A DNA stretch of 64,000 nucleotides from Rhodothermia bacterium (GCA_017303715.1 JAFLBZ010000021.1:1-64000); one strand, 5' to 3'; shown: positions 45,775 through 54,830, numbered from the stretch's first letter. The notes: generated by a model not told the origin, from the sequence alone. Numbers and translations: made by a program.

Positions 45775-46809
45775 ATGGTCGTAATCATGGATGCCGACGC
45801 CCCCGAACAACAGGTGGAAGAGGTTATCGGTAAGTTAAACAACTATGGGTTTGATGTTCACCGCTCAACAGGTGTGCGCCAAACGGTTCTTGGAGCCATT
45901 GGCGTAAAACCCGATTTCGACATTCGGCACATTAAGGTTTTGGATGGCGTCTCCGATGTGTACCGCGTCACAACACCCTATAAATTTGCAAGCCGTACTT
46001 GGAAGAAGGAAAATACCATCATTGATGTGGCTGGTTTACCCATTGGAGGGGACGAATTGGTCGTGATGGCGGGGCCATGTTCCGTAGAAAGTGAAGAACA
46101 GATCGAAACCTCGGCGGCGGTTGTAGCGGCATCTGGCGCCCAAATCCTGCGCGGAGGTGCCTATAAACCACGTTCTTCGCCGTATGCATTCCAAGGCTTA
46201 GGGGTTCCTGGTCTGAAAATGATGCGAGAGGCCGCTGATCGTCATGGCCTTAAGGTGATTACGGAAGTCATGGAAATCAACCAAATAGATGTGGTGGCGG
46301 AATATGCCGACATTCTCCAGATCGGTGCGCGAAATATGCAGAATTTTTCTATGCTGCGCGAATTGGGAAAGGTCAATAAACCCATCTTCTTAAAACGCGG
46401 CCTTTCCTCTACGTTCGAGGAATGGATTATGAGTGCCGAATATGTGATCGCTAACGGCAACCCGAACGTGATGTTCTGCGAAAGGGGCATCCGGACGTTT
46501 GAAACCTATACCCGCAACACGTTAGACCTCTCTGCTGTTCCCGTAATCAAACAAAAAAGCCACCTGCCCATCATTGTTGATCCAAGTCACGGCGTTGGGA
46601 TTCGCGATAAAGTCGCCCCGCTTGCAAGAGCAGGTGTTGCTGTTGGGGCAGATGGTCTCATGATCGAAATTCACCCCGATCCGCCAAAAGCGATGAGTGA
46701 TGGGCCGCAATCTTTGTATTTCCCACAGTTCCGCGACATGATGCTGGAACTTAGAATGATTGCGCAAATTGTAGGACGCCACCTCCCAGAGCAAGTTCTT
46801 AGTGCCTAA
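45775..46809 (+). CDS. aroF: 3-deoxy-7-phosphoheptulonate (DAHP) synthase
   Basis: 344 residues of the type I-beta (Bacillus/Thermotoga-like) DAHP synthase group. An N-terminal ferredoxin-like regulatory domain (about 1-70, VVIMDADAPEQQVEEVIGKL) precedes the barrel with VVMAGPCSVES, LRGGAYKPRSSPY (phosphoenolpyruvate site), IQIGARNMQNF and VDPSHGVG (metal site). It makes the first committed intermediate of the shikimate pathway in the cytoplasm. Single gene, 108 bases after lptB, with a terminator directly downstream. Confidence 0.93.
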   Translation: MVVIMDADAPEQQVEEVIGKLNNYGFDVHRSTGVRQTVLGAIGVKPDFDIRHIKVLDGVSDVYRVTTPYKFASRTWKKENTIIDVAGLPIGGDELVVMAGPCSVESEEQIETSAAVVAASGAQILRGGAYKPRSSPYAFQGLGVPGLKMMREAADRHGLKVITEVMEINQIDVVAEYADILQIGARNMQNFSMLRELGKVNKPIFLKRGLSSTFEEWIMSAEYVIANGNPNVMFCERGIRTFETYTRNTLDLSAVPVIKQKSHLPIIVDPSHGVGIRDKVAPLARAGVAVGADGLMIEIHPDPPKAMSDGPQSLYFPQFRDMMLELRMIAQIVGRHLPEQVLSA

Positions 46810-46816
46810 AAACAAC

Positions 46817-46849
46817 AGCGCCTCGTCGTAAGAGGGGGCGCTTTTTTTA
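46817..46849 (+). terminator. Terminator of aroF
   Basis: Stem AGCGCC (46817-46822) with GGCGCT (46837-46842) followed by seven Ts; starts seven bases after the aroF stop. Confidence 0.85.
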
Positions 46850-47108
46850 TTTCTTGCATTGCCATAAATTTTGATGTAATTTATCAATCAATCTTCTTGT
46901 TATCCATTAAAGGTGAAAAGTAATTTCGTTAAGTATTATAATTAAAAAGCTTAACCCAAATTAATAAACCCATTAATGCCTACCAAGTATGTATTCTAAG
47001 AAACGTATCTGAAGCAAATTCCTCATGCGCATTCTGCGCTCTTCCAGATCTCTTTCCCAAACTGTTTATCTCCTTTTTGTCTTGTAAATCCTTAAAATAA
47101 TTAAAGTT

Positions 47109-48941
47109 ATGTGTGGAATCGTAGGTTATATAGGCCATCGTGAAGCAACGCCTATTTTATTAAGTGGGCTTCAACGGCTCGAATATCGTGGGTACGACTC
47201 GGCAGGTGTTGCGGTCATCAATGGCGCATTGCATATCCGGAAAAAAAAGGGTAAGGTCAAAGAACTTGCCAAGCTCATCCAAGAAAATCCTGTGCAAGGC
47301 CAGTTAGGCATTGGGCATACCCGCTGGGCCACACACGGCGCACCGGACGACATCAATGCGCACCCACACGCGGCTGGAAACCAGCAATTTGCGATGGTTC
47401 ATAATGGAATCATCGAGAATTATGCGGCACTGCGCGAAAAATTGATGATCGAAGGGCACACCTTTACCAGTCAGACCGATACCGAAGTCCTTGTGAAACT
47501 TATCGAGGACGTTAAAAATAAAACCAATCTGCCCTTAGAAGAAGCCGTCATCCAAGCCCTTAGCCAAGTGGAGGGAACCTATGGCATTGTGCTGGTCTCG
47601 CACGAAGACCCCGACTTGATGATCGCAGCTCGGAACGGAAGCCCGTTGATTCTGGGTATTGGTGAAGGCGAGTATTTCCTTGCTTCGGATGCCTCTCCGT
47701 TGATCGAATACACCAAGCAAGTGGTTTATCTGAACGATGGCGATGTATTAACCGTCCGTAGAAGTGGGTTCGAGATTAAAACCTTAGACCATCATGTACT
47801 CAAACCAGAAGTGCATGAACTTGAAATGGAATTGGAGGCCATCGAAAAGGGGGGATACGACCATTTTATGCTCAAAGAAATTATGGAGCAGCCAGAATCT
47901 ATCCGAAATTGCTTGCGGGGACGGATTCGTCTGGACGAGAACATGATTCAATTGGGTGGCTTGGTGGATGTGATGGATCGGCTTCTGGCGGCAAAACGGA
48001 TTGTGATTGCGGCTTGTGGAACCTCGTGGCACGCGGGTTTGGTGGGGGAGTACCTTATCGAATCGTTGGCGGGGATTCCAGTAGAAGTGGAGTATGCCAG
48101 TGAATTTCGCTACCGGAATCCTATTCTTTCTAAGGAGGATGTGGTCATGGTAATCTCTCAAAGTGGCGAAACGGCCGATACCTTGGCCGCCGTCCGCGAA
48201 GCCAAAAATCGGGGGGCACTCACCTTGGGCATTTGTAATGCAGTCGGCTCTACTATTGCCCGCGAAACCGATGCAGGGGTGTATCTACACGCAGGGCCAG
48301 AAATCGGGGTGGCTTCTACCAAAGCCTTTACAGCACAAGTGACCGTACTAACGATGATTGCCCTGAGAATGGGGCAAGGACGCACCATTACCGATGCCGA
48401 AATGACCACCTACCTACAAGAATTGGCCGATATTCCCGAAAAAGTCTCCGAGGTGCTTAAGCTAAACGAGAACATTAAAGCACTTGCACCCATGTACCGC
48501 TATGCCTCCAATTTCCTCTATATGGGTCGCGGCTATCATTTCCCCGTTGCGCTCGAAGGTGCGCTTAAACTCAAAGAAATTAGCTACATACATGCCGAAG
48601 GATATCCGGCTGCCGAGATGAAACACGGCCCAATTGCACTCATTGATGAGTTTATGCCTGTGGTGATGATTGCCAACCGAGATGCCATTTATGATAAGGT
48701 GGTCTCGAACGTGGAGGAAATCCGCGCGCGGAAAGGCTCCATTGTCGCCATTACCGATGAAGGAAACAACGACTTAGACCGCCTCTGCGAAAAAGTCTTC
48801 CATGTCCCGCATACGGTGGATTTTTTGATGCCACTCCTTACCGTAATCCCACTCCAACTCCTGAGCTACCATGTGGCTGTGATGCGTGGGTGCAATGTGG
48901 ATCAGCCCCGAAACCTCGCCAAAAGCGTCACAGTGGAATAA
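47109..48941 (+). CDS. glmS: Glucosamine-fructose-6-phosphate aminotransferase (isomerizing)
   Basis: 610 residues, the usual length. The N-terminal glutaminase domain begins with the catalytic Cys directly after Met (MCGIVGYIGH) and contains GIGHTRWATHG; two SIS domains follow (AACGTSWHAGL, ISQSGETADTLAAV; then the C-terminal DQPRNLAKSVTVE). It makes glucosamine-6-phosphate for peptidoglycan and LPS precursors. The 260 bases upstream hold no gene and I did not see a glmS ribozyme. A terminator follows 22 bases after the stop. The CRISPR leader begins beyond it. Confidence 0.95.
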   Translation: MCGIVGYIGHREATPILLSGLQRLEYRGYDSAGVAVINGALHIRKKKGKVKELAKLIQENPVQGQLGIGHTRWATHGAPDDINAHPHAAGNQQFAMVHNGIIENYAALREKLMIEGHTFTSQTDTEVLVKLIEDVKNKTNLPLEEAVIQALSQVEGTYGIVLVSHEDPDLMIAARNGSPLILGIGEGEYFLASDASPLIEYTKQVVYLNDGDVLTVRRSGFEIKTLDHHVLKPEVHELEMELEAIEKGGYDHFMLKEIMEQPESIRNCLRGRIRLDENMIQLGGLVDVMDRLLAAKRIVIAACGTSWHAGLVGEYLIESLAGIPVEVEYASEFRYRNPILSKEDVVMVISQSGETADTLAAVREAKNRGALTLGICNAVGSTIARETDAGVYLHAGPEIGVASTKAFTAQVTVLTMIALRMGQGRTITDAEMTTYLQELADIPEKVSEVLKLNENIKALAPMYRYASNFLYMGRGYHFPVALEGALKLKEISYIHAEGYPAAEMKHGPIALIDEFMPVVMIANRDAIYDKVVSNVEEIRARKGSIVAITDEGNNDLDRLCEKVFHVPHTVDFLMPLLTVIPLQLLSYHVAVMRGCNVDQPRNLAKSVTVE

Positions 48942-48962
48942 ACGATCCATTCCAAAATCTGC

Positions 48963-48991
48963 AAGCGGCTTCAGACGGAGCCGCTTTTTTT
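48963..48991 (+). terminator. Terminator of glmS
   Basis: Stem AGCGGCT (48964-48970) with AGCCGCT (48979-48985), eight-base loop, followed by a run of Ts. It separates glmS from the CRISPR leader. Confidence 0.85.
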
Positions 48992-49371
48992 GTTTTAGAA
49001 TAGGGGACTTAAATATTTCTTCCATCATCCTCGAACGACAGGGCTAACCTGTGAAGAATCTGTCATCGTAAGGATGGCTTCGTCTTTGCTCAATTCATGC
49101 GATATTGCAAAAATTTTTTGTAGTGCGTAGATTTAGTGTGAATGGACGAATCAAAAAAGCCATTTTGGAAAACTGTAGAATGTCCTTAAAAAACAATTAC
49201 TTAGGCCATTTTAGATTCGTCCGTACTAATTAAGTACTTGTTTTTTATAGCCGTTTCTTGCATCTTTGGGGACTTTTTTTGTACTTTCTGGACGGTTCCC
49301 CGTACTTTTTTTGTTGGTTCGTCCATTCTTCCCCGTAAGTGCTTGTTTTTTAATGGGCAAAATCGCCTACT
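48992..49371 (+). promoter_or_regulatory. CRISPR leader and upstream non-coding region
   Basis: About 380 bases with no supported gene, directly before the first repeat. AT-rich with T-runs in the last 180 bases, as leaders are. Contains a perfect 9-bp inverted repeat GGACGAATC (49144-49152) / GATTCGTCC (49214-49222) and three degenerate copies of a CCGTA...CTT-G-TTTTTT motif (about 49220-49250, 49299-49315, 49332-49352). The last two carry TTCCCCGTA, close to the reverse complement of the repeat's 5' end. Leader side is assigned by the predicted crRNA orientation, not by transcription data. Confidence 0.6.
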
Positions 49372-51332
49372 GTGCGGGGAACTACTCTGATTGAAGAGAT
49401 CAAAACAATTTGCATCTTCGATCACGGCGTCTTGAAGTTTTGCGAGTGCGGGGAACTACTCTGATTGAAGAGATCAAAACATTATAACAGCTCTGGCAGA
49501 CGTTTCGGGGATACGTGCGGGGAACTACTCTGATTGAAGAGATCAAAACTTATTGCAAGTCAAACGACCAATCGCCAGAATGTCCGTGCGGGGAACTACT
49601 CTGATTGAAGAGATCAAAACAAGGCTATTCTCTTTTCTTCTAGGGTGAGGTTTTTAAAGTGCGGGGAACTACTCTGATTGAAGAGATCAAAACGCGGAGT
49701 TGGTGCCGGGGGTGGCGGAGTAGGTGGCGTGCGGGGAACTACTCTGATTGAAGAGATCAAAACGTGGCTGTTGCTGTGGCTGTGGCTGTGCGGGGAACTA
49801 CTCTGATTGAAGAGATCAAAACGTAGGTACATCCCATCCGGCGGAAGGGGCGGTATAAGTGCGGGGAACTACTCTGATTGAAGAGATCAAAACCAGGCCC
49901 GAAGGCCGAGGTGGATGATGAAATGCCACCATGTGCGGGGAACTACTCTGATTGAAGAGATCAAAACCTTCGTATGCCTGGCTGCGGCACGTGTTTCCTT
50001 TTGTGCGGGGAACTACTCTGATTGAAGAGATCAAAACTTTGGTGGCCGAAGGGGGTTCCACCTCCACCTTCACGGGTGCGGGGAACTACTCTGATTGAAG
50101 AGATCAAAACTCGGGGTTGCACGTTGTGCAAATTGCCCTCAATGCGAGTGCGGGGAACTACTCTGATTGAAGAGATCAAAACATCGTCCAACGGGTTATG
50201 TTTCCGCAAACCTTTAAGTGCGGGGAACTACTCTGATTGAAGAGATCAAAACCTTTTAGTGTTTGAGTATCGGGCGGTTCGTCTGTTACAAGTGCGGGGA
50301 ACTACTCTGATTGAAGAGATCAAAACAAAAAATCTTATAGGGGCGGTGGGAGTGACAAAAATCGTGCGGGGAACTACTCTGATTGAAGAGATCAAAACCA
50401 AAGTTGGAGGTGGAGAGATTTATCTCTCCTTCAATGTGCGGGGAACTACTCTGATTGAAGAGATCAAAACATTTGGTTGCGGAGGGGATTACCACCACAC
50501 CACCGGTGCGGGGAACTACTCTGATTGAAGAGATCAAAACTTGACGTTGTTGTGTCCGAGTGTGTAGACCTCGTTCCAAGTGCGGGGAACTACTCTGATT
50601 GAAGAGATCAAAACGTTACCACCAGGCAACACCACACCACCGCTAAAGCGGGGTGCGGGGAACTACTCTGATTGAAGAGATCAAAACTTTCCAGCTGTGT
50701 ACGCCATAAACTCCCAGAGTTTGTGCGGGGAACTACTCTGATTGAAGAGATCAAAACATAACATTTGTTTGGAGTACTCATCCAACCTAGCGTGCGGGGA
50801 ACTACTCTGATTGAAGAGATCAAAACTCACCACCACCTTCATTATGGGTGCCGGGGTTACCACCAGTGCGGGGAACTACTCTGATTGAAGAGATCAAAAC
50901 TCATCTCCTCCGAAGAGGCGGCGGTGGTGGTGGAGTGCGGGGAACTACTCTGATTGAAGAGATCAAAACCCTTTTGATACTGACGGCCACGGCCAGATTC
51001 GCCGTGCGGGGAACTACTCTGATTGAAGAGATCAAAACAAAAGTAGACGACATAATTCCCCTCAATGAGGGAAAATGTGCGGGGAACTACTCTGATTGAA
51101 GAGATCAAAACGTTTGAGTATCACACGCTGTCAATGCACAGAGCAATAAAGTGCGGGGAACTACTCTGATTGAAGAGATCAAAACGTTTTTGATATCCAG
51201 TAGATACGGATACCGTTCCATTTTGTGCGGGGAACTACTCTGATTGAAGAGATCAAAACGTAATACACACGACTCCTAACCCTTCTGGAATATCTTCGTG
51301 CGGGGAACTACTCTGATTGAAGAGATCAAAAC
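49372..51332 (+). CRISPR. CRISPR array, 28 repeats and 27 spacers (type III-B)
   Basis: Twenty-eight copies of a 35-bp repeat that starts GTGCGGGGAACTAC and ends GAGATCAAAAC; by my reading all copies, including both ends, are identical. First repeat 49372-49406, last 51298-51332. Spacers are 34-39 bases except number 6 (49764-49787), which is 24. In plus orientation the repeat contains a CTCT-GATTGA-AGAG hairpin followed by exactly eight bases, ATCAAAAC, matching the 8-nt 5' tag that Cas6 leaves on type III crRNAs; this supports plus-strand transcription toward cas6. Long minus-strand reading frames across the array are translations of the repeat and are not genes. Several spacers are rich in GGT/CCA triplets. 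Confidence 0.97.
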
Positions 51333-51498
51333 GAAAGATAAAGGAAGAGTGGATAATGGCTATAGTTTATGTGTGGTGATTTCCCTTTCTGGTGATTGCT
51401 TTTCAATTTTCAATCGTCAAATTTCAATTCAAGAGGGTTGCTTGGGTCTCTAAAAAGCGTTAGATTGCTCAAATTCACATCCACCCACACCCAATCCA

Positions 51499-52494
51499 AT
51501 GCCAAGTGTAAACCCTGATGGTTTTCCTTACGAAAAGCTAAGTATCTCTCGCTTCCGGTTTACTTTATGGGCGGAGACAGACGTTGTTTTTCATAGCCTT
51601 CCGGCCTCGCATTGGCGAAGTGCCCTCGGAAGTTTATTGTATGATGTTTCTGGTCAATCCATACCAAAATACCATGAAACCACCTATCAAGAACTGTTCA
51701 ATCCACAACCGAGGTCATCCACAGATAAGCGCGATCCGGTGCGCCCCATTATGCTTCATGCGGATCCATGGAAACCCACTACGCTTTCGGCAGGATCCTT
51801 TTTTTATTTAGAGGTGAGTATTTTCGGGAATTACCTCCGTGGTATCGAAACGCTACTCCATGCCGTTTTATCGCTGCAATCGTTAGGGCTTGGAAACAAG
51901 AAATCACATTCTGGTGGTCAATTTCGCGTTTTATCATTAGATCAAGCCCTTCCCGACCAAAAACCGCAGAGACATTATGATCCTTGGCAATATACGACTC
52001 CACATCATTGGGCTACACCTATCTTGAATTCTTTGTCCACACATCCTTTGGAGTCATGGCTCCGGTCAAACATGGCAGAACCGAATGGTAAGCAAAACAT
52101 TTTTCTTCGCTTTACTCGTCCTTTGAATTTCAAGATTAAGGGCAAACCGATTCAAGCGGAAAATTTCACCTTTTCTGAATTTATTCGTGCCCTATATAGG
52201 CGAAATGTGGATTTGTTTTTGAATTTTGGAGAGGGTGAATTGTTGTTCCCAGACTTGGAAGACCTGTTGGATGAGGCAGGGAAAGTGCAGATTTTTTCTA
52301 AAAATATTTGGTACAAAAATGATTTAAGCCGCTATTCTGCACGTCAATTGCAAGAACTTAAGCTCTCTGGTATGATCGGAGAATGGGGGCTAAAAGACGT
52401 ATCTCAACCTTTGAGGAGGTTTTTAGAGGCTGGTTCCTTTACCCATTGTGGTAAAAATACTGTTTTGGGTTTAGGAAAATATGAGCTATACTGA
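51499..52494 (+). CDS. cas6: CRISPR pre-crRNA endoribonuclease Cas6
   Basis: 331 residues, RAMP-fold. The C-terminal part is diagnostic: GMIGEWGLKDVSQPLRRFLE followed by the glycine-rich loop HCGKNTVLGLGKYEL (about 317-331), matching the CRISPR_Cas6 domain; the N-terminal half (about 14-160) forms the first ferredoxin-like domain. It cuts the array transcript within each repeat. It lies 166 bases downstream of the array on the same strand and could share the leader promoter. The stop overlaps the end of convergent cmr6 by nine bases. Here Cas6 is a free-standing protein, whereas some RT-Cas1 systems carry it fused to the RT. I cannot assign the catalytic residue. Confidence 0.88.
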   Translation: MPSVNPDGFPYEKLSISRFRFTLWAETDVVFHSLPASHWRSALGSLLYDVSGQSIPKYHETTYQELFNPQPRSSTDKRDPVRPIMLHADPWKPTTLSAGSFFYLEVSIFGNYLRGIETLLHAVLSLQSLGLGNKKSHSGGQFRVLSLDQALPDQKPQRHYDPWQYTTPHHWATPILNSLSTHPLESWLRSNMAEPNGKQNIFLRFTRPLNFKIKGKPIQAENFTFSEFIRALYRRNVDLFLNFGEGELLFPDLEDLLDEAGKVQIFSKNIWYKNDLSRYSARQLQELKLSGMIGEWGLKDVSQPLRRFLEAGSFTHCGKNTVLGLGKYELY

Positions 52495-53655
52495 TTGCAC
52501 GATACATACTTTCACATTCAAGGCATTATGTACATTTTTTTTGTATTCAGCATTAATAATTATGGTTACCTTACTTCCTAATTCTAGGTGTTCACTTTTC
52601 TCAATTTTATTTATTGCCTTTTGGATGATATTTTTAAATATAGATGTTCGGTTTTTTACCTTTTCTGTAGATTCAAATTCTATAAAGACCATATCATTTT
52701 CAATCCCGACAACTTTACCCTCATAACGGTCATTCTTTTTTAAGTATGTTGCTTGTATGACGTCTCGCATAATGATCATATCATTCGTATCATTACGGCT
52801 TATCTGCTCTAAACGCCCATAACCAACATTTGTTTTTGCACCAATACCTGAGGACAACAATACCTTTTCAAAAAAAGCCATTAACTTTTCGGAAGTTATA
52901 CCAAAATAGGTTGGTAATTCTGGTATCAAAAACATGAAATTTAGCTCAACCCCAGAACCGATTTTAAGAAAAGGTAGTGGTATAGGGTCTTCAAAAGTAC
53001 CTTTGTGAGGTGCAAGTGAATCGCTTTGTAAAATTGTTTTCTCAACAGAAACGGGGAAAGCATCAAAGAAGGAAACCACGCGGTTTCTCGAAATAAAACA
53101 ATCATTAATATCAACTTTATTAGGATCTATTCCTTCAAATAAAAATAGTTCTAATTGATGAATATAACGCTCTTTGGTTAGACCATTGGGAAGCGGTGAG
53201 GGTGTCTCAAAAGCATTAATTAAAAAATCTATTTTAGCCTTTTGGATTTCATCTGTTGTTAAAAGTTCTGGAAAATATCTTTTTTTTCCAATATGGTTAA
53301 TGGTTAATTTAGGAAAGAAATCTCGGATAATGCCTTTGATACTTGAGCCGGGGATAAAAGGTACGCCCGTTGTATGGTCAAAAGAAAATCCCAATTTAAG
53401 TTCGCCTTCTATCCCAATTTCATGGGTATAGCCCGTTCCCATCAAAAGTCCGGGATATGTTGTGCGTAGCTTAATCGTCTTTACTTGCGTAAGCTCTTTT
53501 ATGCCTTTGAGGTATAAGGGAAAGCTGTTCTCAAGTTGAAATGAAAAAAGATAATTGTTTTTTATTGCTATTAATTCTTTATTTCGATTCTTTTGAATTT
53601 GCTCAAAATCAAAGCCTTCAAAATAGCCTCTATAAAATTGATAACCTACATTCAT
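52486..53655 (-). CDS. cmr6: Type III-B RAMP Cmr6 with C-terminal OB-like extension
   Basis: 389 residues. The RAMP core (about 65-295) has GLLMGTGYTHEIG, the conserved GVPFIPGSSIKGIIR loop and a G-rich GIGAKTNVGYGRLE loop, matching Cmr6, the small-subunit cap at the 3' end of the crRNA backbone. Residues about 310-389 (YEGKVVGIENDMVFIEFE ... GSKVTIIINAEYKK) look like an additional OB/S1-type RNA-binding domain that ordinary Cmr6 lacks. Last gene of the minus-strand operon; 12 bases after cmr5; ends tail-to-tail with cas6. Confidence 0.85.
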   Translation of the reverse strand: MNVGYQFYRGYFEGFDFEQIQKNRNKELIAIKNNYLFSFQLENSFPLYLKGIKELTQVKTIKLRTTYPGLLMGTGYTHEIGIEGELKLGFSFDHTTGVPFIPGSSIKGIIRDFFPKLTINHIGKKRYFPELLTTDEIQKAKIDFLINAFETPSPLPNGLTKERYIHQLELFLFEGIDPNKVDINDCFISRNRVVSFFDAFPVSVEKTILQSDSLAPHKGTFEDPIPLPFLKIGSGVELNFMFLIPELPTYFGITSEKLMAFFEKVLLSSGIGAKTNVGYGRLEQISRNDTNDMIIMRDVIQATYLKKNDRYEGKVVGIENDMVFIEFESTEKVKNRTSIFKNIIQKAINKIEKSEHLELGSKVTIIINAEYKKNVHNALNVKVCIVQSV

Positions 53656-53667
53656 GGTCTTGATGGA

Positions 53668-54030
53668 TTAGGTGGATGATTTTTTTTCAAAAACCCGAAT
53701 AGCCAATTTGACAGATACCGCAGCATCTAATAGCTCATCTTCAATTTCGGGATGGGTAATCGCATGTCGCAATAATTGGTCTCCAGTTGTCATCTGGGGA
53801 TTTTCCAACAAGGTAGTAAGTATATTGAGCAAGCCTTTCCGCCTTTTCCCGGCTTCAGAATCACCAATGAAGAAGCAAATTGCTGCCAATAAACCACTTT
53901 GGCGGATACTAGTCCCAAAAGCAGAAATATCAGACGTCAATTCTTTATTCAATTTTGTACCACCAACCTCCATTCCTCTTAAAAGCTCAATTGCTTTTGG
54001 AATCCGACGATTTATTCTTTCCTTTCCCAT
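53668..54030 (-). CDS. cmr5: Type III-B small subunit Cmr5
   Basis: 120 residues, all helical, from the ATG at 54030 (MGKERINRRIPKAIELL) two bases after the cmr4 stop; a longer frame to 54057 would overlap cmr4. The pattern SAFGTSIRQSGLLAAICFF is typical of Cmr5, where a helix packs along the Cmr4 filament opposite the target RNA. It has no catalytic residues of its own. Position between cmr4 and cmr6 agrees with the standard order. Confidence 0.85.
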   Translation of the reverse strand: MGKERINRRIPKAIELLRGMEVGGTKLNKELTSDISAFGTSIRQSGLLAAICFFIGDSEAGKRRKGLLNILTTLLENPQMTTGDQLLRHAITHPEIEDELLDAAVSVKLAIRVFEKKSST

Positions 54031-54032
54031 TT

Positions 54033-54803
54033 TTAGTTTAGTTTTTGGATTAAGCAAAAACCCATTCCAACGCTTGCATTTGCGCCAAATTGGATCACAT
54101 TCTTATCAAGGGTATTTTCAAAACGTTCTTTCAAGGAAGAGTCATTATCACATCGAATACAAAAAATGAACCGCGTTTCGCGAGGGACAAACTCCTCGTA
54201 CCACAAGTTTTTACTTTCGCCATTCTCTAATTGATTCCGGGCACGTACTGGCAGGTTTTTACAAGCTAAGTTGAAGTCTTCTTCGCAAAGTTGAATCGAA
54301 GAATCGCCGAGGTATTTCGGGTTTTGAAGCATCCTTCCTTGGCCATACTCCGTAGAAATGTTACCATTATTAATGTTTTCAGTTGGCCAATTCCAATCCT
54401 GCATATTGTTCACCTTTACCAAAGTTGCCAATTTTGTTTTCAAGTCATTACATGCACGAGCACTGGTGGCACGATAAAAGGGTTCACTATTTATTCTGTT
54501 GCTTCTTATTGGCATAGATAATAAATCCGCTCCAAAAAAGCGATAATTGCCTTGTGCCATTTGCTCTTCATTTGAGGCGTGTTCGGAGCCAAAAATCTTT
54601 ACAATATCTTCAGGACTCAAACTATTTTTTTCCAACTTTAGATGCTCACGCAAAGCACCTTTCAAGCTCGTGGCATAAATGGTAGGAAAGTTGGTTATAG
54701 CATCACGTTGTACAGTTTTATCTATATAGCCGTAATTAGCGTCTCCACTACCAGCATGAAGGTCTGTAAGACAAGTGATTAAAAATGCAAGATGATTAGA
54801 CAT
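54033..54803 (-). CDS. cmr4: Type III-B backbone RNase Cmr4
   Basis: 256 residues, RAMP fold. The N-terminal LHAGSGDANYGYIDKTVQRD includes D28, the position of the Asp that cuts target RNA at 6-nt intervals in Cmr4/Csm3; TIYATSLKGALREH is the standard RAMP glycine-loop region; the C-terminus has FGANASVGMGFCLI. Several copies polymerise along the crRNA. Complete, with no sign of loss of activity. Gaps are 27 bases to cmr3 and two to cmr5, indicating one operon. Confidence 0.92.
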   Translation of the reverse strand: MSNHLAFLITCLTDLHAGSGDANYGYIDKTVQRDAITNFPTIYATSLKGALREHLKLEKNSLSPEDIVKIFGSEHASNEEQMAQGNYRFFGADLLSMPIRSNRINSEPFYRATSARACNDLKTKLATLVKVNNMQDWNWPTENINNGNISTEYGQGRMLQNPKYLGDSSIQLCEEDFNLACKNLPVRARNQLENGESKNLWYEEFVPRETRFIFCIRCDNDSSLKERFENTLDKNVIQFGANASVGMGFCLIQKLN

Positions 54804-54830
54804 ATTTGTAGGAATTATGGTTAATCTAAT

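Noticed and set aside
46850-47108. Possible glmS ribozyme or riboswitch upstream of glmS
   Set aside because: I looked for conserved glmS ribozyme elements and saw none; the region is AT-rich with no strong paired structure.
48774-49028. 84-codon minus-strand frame over the glmS end and its terminator
   Set aside because: Lies within glmS coding sequence and the terminator hairpin; no start signal or recognisable protein features.
49201-51108. Long open frames across the CRISPR array on both strands
   Set aside because: They are translations of the identical 35-bp repeat (minus strand FDLFNQSSSPH or LISSIRVVPRT, plus strand VRGTTLIEEIKT) interrupted by spacers; no protein is expected.
49372-51332. 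Array as type I-E because of GTTCCCCGCAC on the reverse strand
   Set aside because: The resemblance is limited to one end; repeat length (35), spacer length, hairpin position and neighbouring cmr genes all indicate type III-B.
52486-52494. Frameshift or fusion between cas6 and cmr6
   Set aside because: The nine-base overlap is between convergent stop regions of two complete genes.
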